Source: CAXRDE01 sp964342365 (GTDB taxonomy: Bacteria; Cyanobacteriota; Sericytochromatia; UBA7694). Taken from it: a DNA stretch of 42,852 bases. Made by a program: the position numbers and the translations under genes. Position 1 is the first letter of the stretch, and the number at the start of each line of letters is the position of its first letter. A model generated the notes under the pieces. That model ran no database searches and was not told the origin of the DNA. It worked only from the letters and a program-made list of their open reading frames with translations. Of this stretch, positions 15,278 to 23,105 are shown in pieces. Where the stretch lies: assembly GCA_964342365.1 (NCBI GenBank), contig CAYFGW010000005.1, forward strand, positions 1 to 42,852, given 5' to 3'.

Positions 15278-17134
15278 ATGTGTATACCCCTTCACGGAAC
15301 CCTTTCTTTTGACGGACAGGATCTACATATTCAAGATCCCGCACCGCAGGGTTCTCCCGCTATCCTGAGTGCCGATCATGCCCTTCACTTAAGCATTGAT
15401 CAACAGTACCCGGAAGCCCCTCTACCCGTCACTTCTCAGAGCCAGATTCAGTTTTCACTCCCCTTACCCACGCCCCCGAAGTACACCTTTGACTTTGACA
15501 TTTCTACCTATTCTGTACAACTCACTGTGCAGGAACAAACCCCAGGCGTGGCGTTTTTTATTCCTTCCCAGTCTGAAAATCGCACCTTGCACCTTAGTCT
15601 TCACCAGAAAGAAGTGCCTCTCACCCACTTTGAATCTCAGCTCTGGGAAGATGTTCAGAAACAACTGCGCTACCAGCGTATCCATCAACCCCTTTCCAGA
15701 GAAGCTTTCAAAAGCGCTTTAGAGGCTCCGGGCACACCGGTGGTGGTTCTCGAAACGCCTCAACCCGTCCAACCCTTTAACCGCCTCCACTTTTTGTACG
15801 CTCTGCCGCTACCAGAGCCCGATACAGAAGCGTTTGCGCTCTCTTTTCCCACCCTGAAAACCCTTTCCGCGGGCAAGGTCATTGTAGAGCGGGAATACTC
15901 ACACAAAAGCCGGGCGGGCATGAATGTATACGGTGAAGTGGTGGCCCCGGAAAACGTAATCGTGCCAGAACTCAAGGCCAGCAATCGCACCGTTCGTTTG
16001 GATCCAGAACGCAACCACGCCCTGTCTGTCATTGAAGGGGTACCGGTTTTTGATGCAGAAGCCGGTGTCAAAATGAGCGGTCTGCAAAAGCAACACAGTG
16101 AAATCGTGGGAGGCCCCGGGCATATCGTGGATCTTAAAAGCAGCCTGCAATTGCATAACAGCATTCGCGATCAGGCTTCGGTGTGGATTCAGGATTACCT
16201 GGAGGTTCAGGCAGATATCGGACACAGCCTGGTAGAAGTTCAGGAAGGTCTGATTGTGCACGGTAGTATTATTCGTTCTCAGCTGCGGGTGGGCGGTGAT
16301 GCAGCGGCCCGGATGCAGCTCAGAGAGCCGGTGCTCAAATTGCTCAAAGACCTGCACAATATTCTACGCATGGTCAAAGACGTACGCAGTCAGGCTCCTC
16401 ACGCGCGCAGCACCGATGACAAAACCCTGATTTTGCGGGTGATTAAAACGCAGTTTTCTCGCTTTGAAAAAGAGCTTGACGCCCTCTGGCAATTGAATAA
16501 ATCCCTGAAACAGCTTCATCCTCGCCGCAATATGGCCCTCAAGGTGGTGCTCTCTCATTTGTTAAACCGCGCAGAGCGTCCCCTCAACCAGAAATTACTA
16601 ACGGACTGGATCCAAAATCTGGAGGATTTCGCCCGGGAGTTGGTGGCGCTGCCCGATCAGGCCAATCACGCTTTCTTCAGCTATGCCCAGGGTACAGAAC
16701 TCACCGCCCGGGGAAGCATTGTAGTCACCGGCGAAGGGTGTTATAACTCCACCTTAAAAAGCGGTAAACACATTATTTTTACCGGATCACCGGGATATTG
16801 TCGAGAAGGCACATTAGAAGCTGAAGGTCATGTGATTATTCCCGAACTGGGAAGCCCCAACGGCAGCCGCTTGAAACTGATGCTGAGTGCCCGGAGTCAA
16901 ATTTTTGCCAACGTGGTTTATCCGGGGGTGGAAATCAGCTTTGGAGATCGTCCGGCGTACCATGTGTTAAATAAACACCAGCAGGTGCAGATTAAATCTG
17001 AAGGCAAAGAGATTCTTTTTTTCCCCCTTGAAACCCCGCTACATACCCATTATCCCGCGGATCATCAGCGGAATGCTCAGGCTAGCACCGATAAAAAAGC
17101 AAATAATTTTGAGAAAACACGTCAGATCTGTTAA
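15278..17134 (+). CDS. FapA/DUF342-family protein
   Basis: This 618-residue protein has the FapA core. AGMNVYGEVVAPEN (about residues 212-225) matches the family signature PGR-V-G--I. Later stacked beta segments follow, such as HSLVEVQEGLIVHGSIIRSQLRVGG and ELTARGSIVVTGEGCYN. Between them lies a long helical insert (about residues 355-470) of the coiled-coil type usual in this family. It is cytoplasmic, with no signal or membrane helix. FapA proteins are linked to flagellar or polar-signalling systems in several bacteria, but no motility gene is present here. The first 190 residues are proline rich and not recognised. Confidence 0.85.
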   Translation: MCIPLHGTLSFDGQDLHIQDPAPQGSPAILSADHALHLSIDQQYPEAPLPVTSQSQIQFSLPLPTPPKYTFDFDISTYSVQLTVQEQTPGVAFFIPSQSENRTLHLSLHQKEVPLTHFESQLWEDVQKQLRYQRIHQPLSREAFKSALEAPGTPVVVLETPQPVQPFNRLHFLYALPLPEPDTEAFALSFPTLKTLSAGKVIVEREYSHKSRAGMNVYGEVVAPENVIVPELKASNRTVRLDPERNHALSVIEGVPVFDAEAGVKMSGLQKQHSEIVGGPGHIVDLKSSLQLHNSIRDQASVWIQDYLEVQADIGHSLVEVQEGLIVHGSIIRSQLRVGGDAAARMQLREPVLKLLKDLHNILRMVKDVRSQAPHARSTDDKTLILRVIKTQFSRFEKELDALWQLNKSLKQLHPRRNMALKVVLSHLLNRAERPLNQKLLTDWIQNLEDFARELVALPDQANHAFFSYAQGTELTARGSIVVTGEGCYNSTLKSGKHIIFTGSPGYCREGTLEAEGHVIIPELGSPNGSRLKLMLSARSQIFANVVYPGVEISFGDRPAYHVLNKHQQVQIKSEGKEILFFPLETPLHTHYPADHQRNAQASTDKKANNFEKTRQIC

Positions 17135-17185
17135 AATCACACGATAAGAACTGTAACGAGAAATAGTAAAAGGACGAGTCTTTTT

Positions 17186-17896
17186 ATGGCAAACATAAAC
17201 GGTGGAAGCTTCAGTATTCGCGTCAAGCCTGAAGTTATTCAAAAACAAGTTGAACACATTCAGGGCCAAATTGATGCCCAGCGCAAATCAGATATTGTGG
17301 AAGTGGCGGATCAATACGGTCTGAGCAAAGAACAACTGGACGCTGGCGGCGTGGACATTAATGATGCTCCCTCAGGTCTTGCCCTCGACATGTTCATGAA
17401 GCTGTCAGACAACGACACCAAAATTACCAAAGCAGATATTTTAAAGTTCAAGGGTAACGAGACCCCTGACGTCACTGAAGACAGCGTGATTTATGAATAC
17501 GCTCAGCAGGTCAGTGAATCCCTTCCCGCCCGCCAGATGGAGAGTGTCGGCGACAAACAAGAAATGCTCGTGCTTTCTGAGCTGAAAAAGCGCGGTGACG
17601 AGATCATTGTTTCCCCTCGCTATGCTACTGAAGGCACCGCCACCGGACGCGATCCCGCTGCAGCCATGGTGTTTGCTATTATTGGCGGTCAGGACAAAAA
17701 CGCTGACGGCATGGTGGCCGTGGGTGGCGAATTGTCACAGCACCCCGTGTTTTCCAGCACCATCGGTGAAGCCGTCAAGCTGGCCGGTAGCGATATGATG
17801 GTATCTCCCACCGAAGCGTTACAGGCTATTATTGACAAAGCTGGTAAGGTATCCGCTGAAGATCTCGAAATCGTTTATCATCCGCCACAAGAATAA
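17186..17896 (+). CDS. Unknown 236-residue protein with EF-hand-like acidic loops
   Basis: The protein starts MANINGGSFSIRVKP, behind AAGGACG about 11 bases upstream. It contains three acidic loops reminiscent of calcium-binding turns: VDINDAPSGLALD, LSDNDTKITKADIL and GQDKNADGMVAVGGE. None is a perfect 12-residue EF hand, because the last Glu is shifted. The N-terminal half is helical and charged, and no membrane helix is visible. It is followed by a strong terminator, so it closes a transcription unit. No family recognised. Calcium binding is only a suggestion from the loops. Confidence 0.7.
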   Translation: MANINGGSFSIRVKPEVIQKQVEHIQGQIDAQRKSDIVEVADQYGLSKEQLDAGGVDINDAPSGLALDMFMKLSDNDTKITKADILKFKGNETPDVTEDSVIYEYAQQVSESLPARQMESVGDKQEMLVLSELKKRGDEIIVSPRYATEGTATGRDPAAAMVFAIIGGQDKNADGMVAVGGELSQHPVFSSTIGEAVKLAGSDMMVSPTEALQAIIDKAGKVSAEDLEIVYHPPQE

Positions 17897-17909
17897 GTTC
17901 TTTTACTTA

Positions 17910-17937
17910 AGCCCTCTGATATTCAGAGGGCTTTTTT
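17910..17937 (+). terminator. Intrinsic terminator
   Basis: AGCCCTCTGA (17910-17919), a TAT loop, TCAGAGGGCT (17923-17932), then a run of T to 17937. The 10-bp stem is perfect. It lies 13 bases after the stop of the preceding gene. Confidence 0.95.
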
Positions 17938-17963
17938 AATGGGAATTTGAATGGAAAAAAACC

Positions 17964-18629
17964 TTGAGCGATAAAGACCTGAAAACCATCGTTTGCAGAC
18001 TATTTTTTGACGGTAGTATCACCCCTGTTTCTGACATCCAGCAACTGTTAGCCACAACTTTTGACGTCCACGTCCAATGTGAAAGCTACGATAAATTTGA
18101 AAACTGGCAAGAATTATCCTTTGATATTCCTTTTGAGAAGCATCCCCATGAGGCGCTGAATCAAACACTCAAAAAACTGGGCGGCAACTGGCATATTACC
18201 CGTGGAGAGGGCCCGGGTGACTACAGTGGCTCTGCGGTATGGAATCCCGAAATGGGAGGAGAACTACAGTTTCCAGATCTGAAATTTGGCGATGTTTCCG
18301 TGTGCTTTAGAAAAGGAATTCCCGAGCGCCATCTAAAAATCATGCTGGATTACGACTGCTGGCCACTGTGGACGCAGGATGGGGACAACTACCCTCCTCA
18401 CCATTTGGCCGTGTCTAGTGAGCTAAAAGACCGCCTGATCGCCTGGTCAGACCAGTACGATGCTTTGCTAAATCGGGAAAACCCCATTCACTCCTATCAT
18501 TCCCCGGAGACAGATCTTGCCCTGGAAGAAGAGGGTTTAAGCCTCTGGACGGCACTGCAGTCTGAACTGGGCAAGAGCTGGAGCATTTCTTATTACAGCC
18601 TCGTTGAAAATAAACTCTACAATTCGTAG
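17964..18629 (+). CDS. Unknown cytoplasmic protein (221 aa), possibly displaced start
   Basis: The frame begins at TTG 17964 (MSDKDLKTIVCRLFFDGS) and encodes a soluble, aromatic-rich alpha/beta protein. The C-terminal segment (SSELKDRLIAWSDQYDALLN, and EEEGLSLWTALQSELG) resembles a short motif seen in SMI1/immunity-like and related hypothetical proteins. ATG 17951 precedes a run of seven A and opens a seven-residue frame. One A fewer would put that ATG in frame with the gene (M-E-K-T-L-S-D-K). The annotated TTG start may therefore reflect a slippage site, a recent indel or a sequencing error. No function can be assigned. Confidence 0.65.
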   Translation: MSDKDLKTIVCRLFFDGSITPVSDIQQLLATTFDVHVQCESYDKFENWQELSFDIPFEKHPHEALNQTLKKLGGNWHITRGEGPGDYSGSAVWNPEMGGELQFPDLKFGDVSVCFRKGIPERHLKIMLDYDCWPLWTQDGDNYPPHHLAVSSELKDRLIAWSDQYDALLNRENPIHSYHSPETDLALEEEGLSLWTALQSELGKSWSISYYSLVENKLYNS

Positions 18630-18654
18630 CTATCTCCATAAAGATAAGGCATGC

Positions 18655-18683
18655 AAAAAACCTCCAGACGGTGTATCTGGAGG
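18655..18683 (-). terminator. Intrinsic terminator of rpmB-rpmG
   Basis: Read on the minus strand, CCTCCAGA (18683-18676), a seven-base loop, TCTGGAGG (18668-18661), then six T (18660-18655). It lies 22 bases past the rpmG stop. Confidence 0.93.
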
Positions 18684-18704
18684 CTTGCAAGACGGAAAGT
18701 CTTT

Positions 18705-18866
18705 TTATTTTTCTTCTTTGAAGTTCACATGACGACGAAGAACGGGGTCGTACTTGCGCAGTTCTAAACGGTCTGGCGTGTTCCGCTTGTTCTTCATGGT
18801 GTAGTAGTAATGAGGGCTTTCGGTACTTTTTAACTTAACTTGTACACGTGCTCCGGGTTTAGCCAT
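18705..18866 (-). CDS. rpmG: 50S ribosomal protein bL33
   Basis: The 53-residue protein MAKPGARVQVKLKSTESP, ending YDPVLRRHVNFKEEK, with YYTMKNKRNTPDRLELRKY between, is bL33. It has no Cys, so it is the zinc-independent form. AAAAGGAA precedes the ATG. It lies 20 bases downstream of rpmB in the same orientation, a common pairing, and is followed by a terminator. Confidence 0.97.
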   Translation of the reverse strand: MAKPGARVQVKLKSTESPHYYYTMKNKRNTPDRLELRKYDPVLRRHVNFKEEK

Positions 18867-18886
18867 GGGTTTATTCCTTTTCTACC

Positions 18887-19129
18887 TTATTTACGAATAA
18901 TGGAAGCATCAGCACCATAACGCTTAATGGTGGCCATCAGACCGTACTTGGTAATGGTTTTAATAACTTTGGTGGAAACACGCAGGCGAACCCAGCGCTT
19001 TTCTTCAGGAAGCCAAAAACGCTTCCACTGCAAGTTAGGTTGCTGACGATGCTTGGTTTTGACGTTGGAGTGGCTGACGCGATTGGCGTTGTTGTAGCGC
19101 TTGTTTGAAATCTCACACTTTCTGGACAT
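18887..19129 (-). CDS. rpmB: 50S ribosomal protein bL28
   Basis: The 80-residue protein begins MSRKCEISNKRYNNANRVSH and contains NLQWKRFWLPEEKRWVRLRV followed by STKVIKTITKYGL. This is bL28, and the NLQWKR-W-PE--RWV-LR-STK block is the form I associate with cyanobacteria, giving a lineage hint. A single Cys is present, so the four-Cys zinc ribbon is absent. AAAGGAACG lies about ten bases before the ATG. Divergent from the GNAT gene across a 148-base AT-rich gap. Confidence 0.96.
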   Translation of the reverse strand: MSRKCEISNKRYNNANRVSHSNVKTKHRQQPNLQWKRFWLPEEKRWVRLRVSTKVIKTITKYGLMATIKRYGADASIIRK

Positions 19130-19265
19130 GGTGCATCGTTCCTTTGAATTTGATTAAAATATTTTTAAGAGAGGGTAAACATAAAATATAAATGTATTGT
19201 ATGCAAGACTCAGTTTAACAGGTTTTGGGATCCATTGCACAGAGTATTCAGGTCAGGAAAGCGGA

Positions 19266-19277
19266 TATAATAAAATT
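19266..19277 (+). promoter_or_regulatory. TATAAT box with leaderless spacing
   Basis: A perfect TATAAT (19266-19271) is followed by six bases and ATG 19278. No ribosome site and no convincing -35 box are seen. The spacing puts +1 on the start codon. Confidence 0.55.
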
Positions 19278-19793
19278 ATGTCATCCTCTCAACGCCTACA
19301 CTTACGCGACGCCACCTGGCAAGATTGGCAAGAAGCTTCCCAATGCAGTCGTTTGCCCGAGCCTCCTGAGTTTCAGGATTATCCTGCTCCCTACGATGCG
19401 TTTGCGTGGTCAGAAGCAGAATTTCGTGACAAGCTGCGGCCCGCTCATTATGAAGCCTATGCCATTGTACTTTACCCTGAAAGCCCTTCTGACTCCGAAA
19501 AGCTGCTGGGATTTGTGAAAGCCTTTGACTTTTCAGTACAGGCCTGTGAGTGCGGTATTGAGATATTAGAGCCAGAAGATTATGGAAAGGGTTACGCCAG
19601 CGAGGCGATGCAGCTATTTCTGTTATTCCTGCGCCAAAAACATCAACTCAAAACAGTAATGGGACTCATTCACCCACAAAACAAACGCTCCATTGGCCTG
19701 TTTGAAAAACTGAATTTTAAACCCGATGGTCTGTGGCAGGACAGTGAAGCGCCAGAACAGGTTTTCTTAAAATACGTCAAAAACCTGAGCTAA
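19278..19793 (+). CDS. GNAT-family N-acetyltransferase (RimJ/RimL-like)
   Basis: The 171-residue protein starts MSSSQRLHLRDATWQDWQEA. The acetyl-CoA-binding motif A is seen as EPEDYGKGYASEAM (about 98-111) and motif B as NKRSIGLFEKLNF (135-147). These match RimJ/RimL-type acetyltransferases that modify protein N-termini or small amines. The ATG 19278 is chosen because the family domain begins there and a TATAAT box lies six bases ahead; the earlier start at 19197 adds unrelated residues. It converges with the 108-residue gene at 19801. Confidence 0.9.
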   Translation: MSSSQRLHLRDATWQDWQEASQCSRLPEPPEFQDYPAPYDAFAWSEAEFRDKLRPAHYEAYAIVLYPESPSDSEKLLGFVKAFDFSVQACECGIEILEPEDYGKGYASEAMQLFLLFLRQKHQLKTVMGLIHPQNKRSIGLFEKLNFKPDGLWQDSEAPEQVFLKYVKNLS

Positions 19794-19800
19794 AGCGTCG

Positions 19801-20127
19801 CTAGCAACAAGAACAGCTTGCAGGTTGCTCCAAATCTGGAAGCCGACTGGCAGACTTTTTTAGCAGGTCTCCCAGATGCGCAAAAGTTCCAGCATCGTTG
19901 GCCACGAGTCCACTGGCTTCTTGCTCCAGCGCCAGGGCAGGAGTCATCACACCAGATAGCAGATCAGGAGTCAGTTTCTTTTGCTTTTTGAGCTCGGGCG
20001 AGAGCAAAAAGCGGGCGCATAGATGCTGACGCGCGTCGGGAGTCAGGGTATGCCATACGGCCAGCGTTTGTTTCAGCTCTGTTTTGAGGGCAATGTAATC
20101 GGGGCTCTTTTTGCGTAAGTTTTTCAT
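19801..20127 (-). CDS. Small unknown protein with C-terminal CSCC
   Basis: The 108-residue basic, helical protein starts MKNLRKKSPDYIALKTEL and ends EQPASCSCC, with one further Cys at about residue 37. A terminal CxCC can bind metal or be modified. AAGGAG is present but lies about 16 bases before the ATG, longer than normal. The gene is transcribed away from the putative Zur-type palindrome at 20294. No family recognised. Metal binding is a guess from the tail and the neighbouring metal genes. Confidence 0.6.
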   Translation of the reverse strand: MKNLRKKSPDYIALKTELKQTLAVWHTLTPDARQHLCARFLLSPELKKQKKLTPDLLSGVMTPALALEQEASGLVANDAGTFAHLGDLLKKSASRLPDLEQPASCSCC

Positions 20128-20293
20128 GAGTGGTTATCAGGTGCTCCTTAGGGTTGCTTAGACTATTCTAGCCAATAATTGCGAGTCCCTGCCAGGGCCG
20201 ACGGTGAGTAATTTAGCGCCTGTGGCCTGACAGATCGTTTCCATATACTTGGCAATAGGGCTTTATTTTATTACGTAACGGACCTTAATAATG

Positions 20294-20346
20294 GTATATT
20301 GCCTAGATGCAACTCATTTGCATCTAGGCAATATACATGACGTCAT
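20294..20346. promoter_or_regulatory. 19-bp perfect palindrome with central Zur-like 7-1-7 box, plus adjacent ATGACGTCAT
   Basis: GTATATTGCCTAGATGCAA (20294-20312) and its exact complement (20318-20336) flank a CTCAT loop. The centre contains TGCAACT-C-ATTTGCA (20308-20322), a 7-1-7 box of the shape used by Fur-family regulators, with one mismatch. A second palindrome, ATGACGTCAT (20337-20346), starts at the next base. There is no T run, so it is unlikely to be a terminator. The remaining 20128-20414 interval holds no gene; AGGAGC precedes the ATG at 20415. Operator role inferred. Confidence 0.6.
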
Positions 20347-20414
20347 CGGTTTTGTGATTAGAAAGATCTCTCAGAAACTGACGGGCTCAGCTATCGCATA
20401 TCAAAGGAGCAGTT

Positions 20415-21107
20415 ATGACAAAAGACTTTCAGGTGTCTGCGCAAGAACGCAAACTGGCTACCCGACTTTATGCCCAGCAAATGTGGCTCTGGGGGAGAGA
20501 CATTCGCTACCCCAAAGGCAACCTACTCAAATCTTACGGGTTTTCTTACCGCAGAGATGTGGAAGAAAACGGCCAAAAGCACGGCTCCAGTCAGTATGGT
20601 TATACCTGGAACCACAACGGCAAAGCGGTGGAACTGAGCTTATGGTCCTTCGGACTCACCATTGCCTGTGAACACGGTAATATTTTGCTAGAACGCCACA
20701 AGTTCCGCCCGCGCTGGCTTTGCGATGAGGTGGATGCAGCACTTTCTAGCACCCACGATTTTCCTGAAGCCGTTTCCCCCCCGGATGTGGAAAGTCGCCG
20801 CTGTACCGGAGAGCTATTGACGGCTCTGGCACAGCGGGTGATTGATTATGAGGAGTGGATAGCTCAACAGGTGCCCCCGGAATGGCGGCAACAGGTGGTC
20901 AAAGACAGCCCCGAACGCTTTAAAATCCCGGTAGAAGACACGATAGACACCTGGAAACAGCTCAAAGACCAGTGGTCTCAGCGACTCAATAAGCCACAGG
21001 AGCCTGCCCAAAAGGAATATAAAATTCGGGGGCAAAAACCGCGCCGGATGGCCCGCGCGAAAAGTCTGGGGCTTGGACTTCAGAATAACTTTTCCAGTAT
21101 TTTTTAA
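20415..21107 (+). CDS. Unknown protein downstream of the palindrome, probable metal-regulon member
   Basis: The 230-residue soluble protein begins MTKDFQVSAQERKLATRLYA, with AGGAGC six bases before the ATG. The N-terminal half is aromatic rich (QQMWLWGRDIRYPKGNLL; SSQYGYTWNHNG). The C-terminal third is basic, ending GQKPRRMARAKSLGLGLQNN. It has two or three Cys and scattered His but no obvious zinc motif. No family recognised. The position between the 19-bp palindrome and the MerC-DUF1007-RcnA-like operon, 29 bases from MerC, suggests shared metal control. Confidence 0.7.
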   Translation: MTKDFQVSAQERKLATRLYAQQMWLWGRDIRYPKGNLLKSYGFSYRRDVEENGQKHGSSQYGYTWNHNGKAVELSLWSFGLTIACEHGNILLERHKFRPRWLCDEVDAALSSTHDFPEAVSPPDVESRRCTGELLTALAQRVIDYEEWIAQQVPPEWRQQVVKDSPERFKIPVEDTIDTWKQLKDQWSQRLNKPQEPAQKEYKIRGQKPRRMARAKSLGLGLQNNFSSIF

Positions 21108-21121
21108 GGAGCAGCGTAACT

Positions 21122-21136
21122 TATAATCGAAAGGGT
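21122..21136 (+). promoter_or_regulatory. TATAAT box close to the MerC-like start
   Basis: TATAAT (21122-21127) is followed by nine bases, including AAAGGG, before ATG 21137. A transcript from it would have a leader of only about three bases, nearly leaderless. Read-through from the upstream gene is also possible. Confidence 0.4.
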
Positions 21137-21514
21137 ATGCAAGGATTCAAATCAACCCCAATATGGAACTATCTCGACGTGCTTGGCGCAGGCCTATCCT
21201 TCCTCTGTGCGCTTCACTGCGCGCTGATTCCGGTACTGCTCATTCTGGTGCCCTCTTTAAGTCTGGGGATTTTTGCCAGTGAATCGCTGGAACTGGGCAT
21301 TATTATCGGTTCGCTTTGTATTGCCACCGTTAGCCTGTATCGGGGGTTTCTCAAACACCGGCGGAACCGTGTGATCGCGAGCGGCGTCTTTTGCGCGGTT
21401 TTAATGACGGGTAGTTGGTACATGGGATACGAGCAATTTGCTATCATGGGAGGTGTAGGCCTTGCGCTGTGCCATCTCTTGAATTATCGTCTGGTGAAGG
21501 AGACTTGTTCATGA
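21137..21514 (+). CDS. MerC-domain membrane protein
   Basis: The 125-residue protein has four predicted membrane helices. The first carries DVLGAGLSFLCALHCALIPV, with the CALHC motif typical of the MerC domain, where a Cys pair and His in the membrane bind metal ions. MerC was named for mercury uptake, but chromosomal members without mer genes are common. In this operon zinc, nickel or cobalt movement is more likely than mercury. The next gene starts at the ATGA of its stop. Confidence 0.85.
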   Translation: MQGFKSTPIWNYLDVLGAGLSFLCALHCALIPVLLILVPSLSLGIFASESLELGIIIGSLCIATVSLYRGFLKHRRNRVIASGVFCAVLMTGSWYMGYEQFAIMGGVGLALCHLLNYRLVKETCS

Positions 21515-22092
21515 AGGTCAAAAAGAGTCTGAAACGCTGTGTTATGGGCCTGGCACTCCTATTGGTAGGCACCCAGAGCGCTCACGCCCATCCCCATGTC
21601 TTTGTGGATTATCAAATGAAGCTGGTGTTTGATAGCCAAAAAATGCGCGGCATTCAGGCCCACTGGCAACTGGACCTTATGAACAGCGAACTGATCCTGG
21701 ACGAGTTTGATAAAAACAAAGACGGTCGCATCACGGGCACAGAAGCCAAAGAAGTGGCTCAGAGCATGCGAGACAATTTAAAGGGTTTTGACTACTTTAC
21801 CCAGATTCAGGTGAACGGTCACCGTATTCCCGTACGCAGCGTGGAAAACATCCGCGTGGGCTACCAAAACAAGCGCATTACCTACGATCTGTACTTTCCC
21901 TGCGCCATTCCTTTGTCTAAGCAACATAAACAACTTACGGTGACCCCCATAGACAGCACCAACTACGTGGCTTTTAGCCCCATGAAATCTCGTCCCGTTC
22001 ATGTTCAGGCAGCTAAAAACACCGCCGTTCGTGTCGTATCTCATCCCAAACAGATGTATGACAGCACCCGCTTTACCATCGCCCGAAAATGA
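21511..22092 (+). CDS. DUF1007-family periplasmic protein (COG3683)
   Basis: The 193-residue protein has a signal peptide (MKVKKSLKRCVMGLALLLVG, then SAHA cleavage). The mature part starts HPHVFVDYQM, the hallmark of DUF1007, whose N-terminal His residues may bind metal after processing. An EF-hand-type loop DKNKDGRITGTE follows LDEF, as in other family members. DUF1007 genes usually sit next to RcnA/NiCoT-like transporters, as here, and probably serve as a periplasmic metal-binding partner. It overlaps both neighbours by four bases (ATGA). Confidence 0.88.
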   Translation: MKVKKSLKRCVMGLALLLVGTQSAHAHPHVFVDYQMKLVFDSQKMRGIQAHWQLDLMNSELILDEFDKNKDGRITGTEAKEVAQSMRDNLKGFDYFTQIQVNGHRIPVRSVENIRVGYQNKRITYDLYFPCAIPLSKQHKQLTVTPIDSTNYVAFSPMKSRPVHVQAAKNTAVRVVSHPKQMYDSTRFTIARK

Positions 22093-23090
22093 AGCGTTTA
22101 TTTATTGTACTCATGCTCTGGGGGGTATTCCTCGGTGGTATGAGCTTGCCCACACTGGCACAGGGCAATCCTTTCTTGAGAAACAACAACAGCACTACCG
22201 AGTCGGTCAATGAAAGCACAGTCAACGAGCCTGTGGAAACCGGTTGGTGGGTTCGCTTAAAGGGACAGTTTCGCACCCAGCAGGCTATTTTTCAAAACGA
22301 AATGGCGGAAAAAACCCGTGATTTGACCGAGGCCTCTGAAGGCCACAGTCGCCTCTGGATCATTCTGATTGGCACCTCCTTCTTATACGGAGCCTTCCAC
22401 TCACTTGGGCCGGGCCACGGCAAATGCGTGGTGTGCTCTTATTTCACAGCAGAAGCCTCCAGTCTGAAGCGGGGGCTGGTACTGGGCTATCTGGTGGCCA
22501 TTGTGCACGCGCTGTCTGCTTTTCTGGTGGTAAGCGTGGTGTACTACTTACTCAAAGGCTCCAGTCAAATGGTGTTTAACGAAGCCACCCGCTATATTGG
22601 ACTGGTGGGATACGGATTGATTACCATGTTGGGCCTTTCTCTTCTAATGAAAAACATTTACCGTCGGCGTACCACAGCGGTATGCGCCTCCGACTGCGAT
22701 CATGACCATCACCACCATAGACATGATCACGATCACCACTATGGACATGATCACCATCATCACGAACACAAACCGCAAAGCCTCTGGTTGGCAGCGCTGG
22801 CCATTGGTGTGGTGCCCTGTCCTGGAGCATTGACCTTATTGCTGTTTTCAATTTCTCTGAACACCCTGTGGCTGGGCGTGATTCTGGCAAGCGCTATTGC
22901 TTTAGGCATGGGACTCACCATTTCTTTACTGGCGGTGCTTACCGTGCTGTCTCGTCGTCAGGCCTTTAAATGGCTCAGCAACCGTTTTAGCACGGAAACC
23001 AAAAGCCAAAGCCTGGAACGCTGGTTCAATATTGGGGGAGCCGCCGCTACCTTTTTAATCGGAAGCTTCCTCTTTGTGCTTCATTTATAA
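22089..23090 (+). CDS. RcnA/NiCoT-like metal transporter with His-rich loop
   Basis: The 333-residue membrane protein has a signal-like N-terminus (FIVLMLWGVFLGGMSLP, AQG). Family motifs follow: SLGPGHGKCVV near residues 101-111, and VVPCPGALTLLL after the loop. Around residues 200-230 is a His/Asp-rich cytoplasmic or periplasmic loop with more than fifteen His (for example HDHDHHYGHDHHHHEH). These features match the RcnA/HoxN-related COG2215 group, which moves nickel, cobalt or zinc. Companion DUF1007 and MerC genes and a nearby COG0523 gene favour zinc. Export or import is not decided by the sequence. Confidence 0.88.
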   Translation: MKRLFIVLMLWGVFLGGMSLPTLAQGNPFLRNNNSTTESVNESTVNEPVETGWWVRLKGQFRTQQAIFQNEMAEKTRDLTEASEGHSRLWIILIGTSFLYGAFHSLGPGHGKCVVCSYFTAEASSLKRGLVLGYLVAIVHALSAFLVVSVVYYLLKGSSQMVFNEATRYIGLVGYGLITMLGLSLLMKNIYRRRTTAVCASDCDHDHHHHRHDHDHHYGHDHHHHEHKPQSLWLAALAIGVVPCPGALTLLLFSISLNTLWLGVILASAIALGMGLTISLLAVLTVLSRRQAFKWLSNRFSTETKSQSLERWFNIGGAAATFLIGSFLFVLHL

Positions 23091-23105
23091 AACGATGGTG
23101 TCAGG

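Noticed and set aside
20291..20671. 126-residue plus-strand frame starting in the palindrome
   Set aside because: It reads through the palindrome and out of frame into the gene at 20415; no ribosome site or family resemblance.
21137..21514. Mercury-resistance (mer) locus
   Set aside because: Only a MerC domain is present; no MerA, MerR, MerT or MerP is seen, and neighbours point to zinc, nickel or cobalt.
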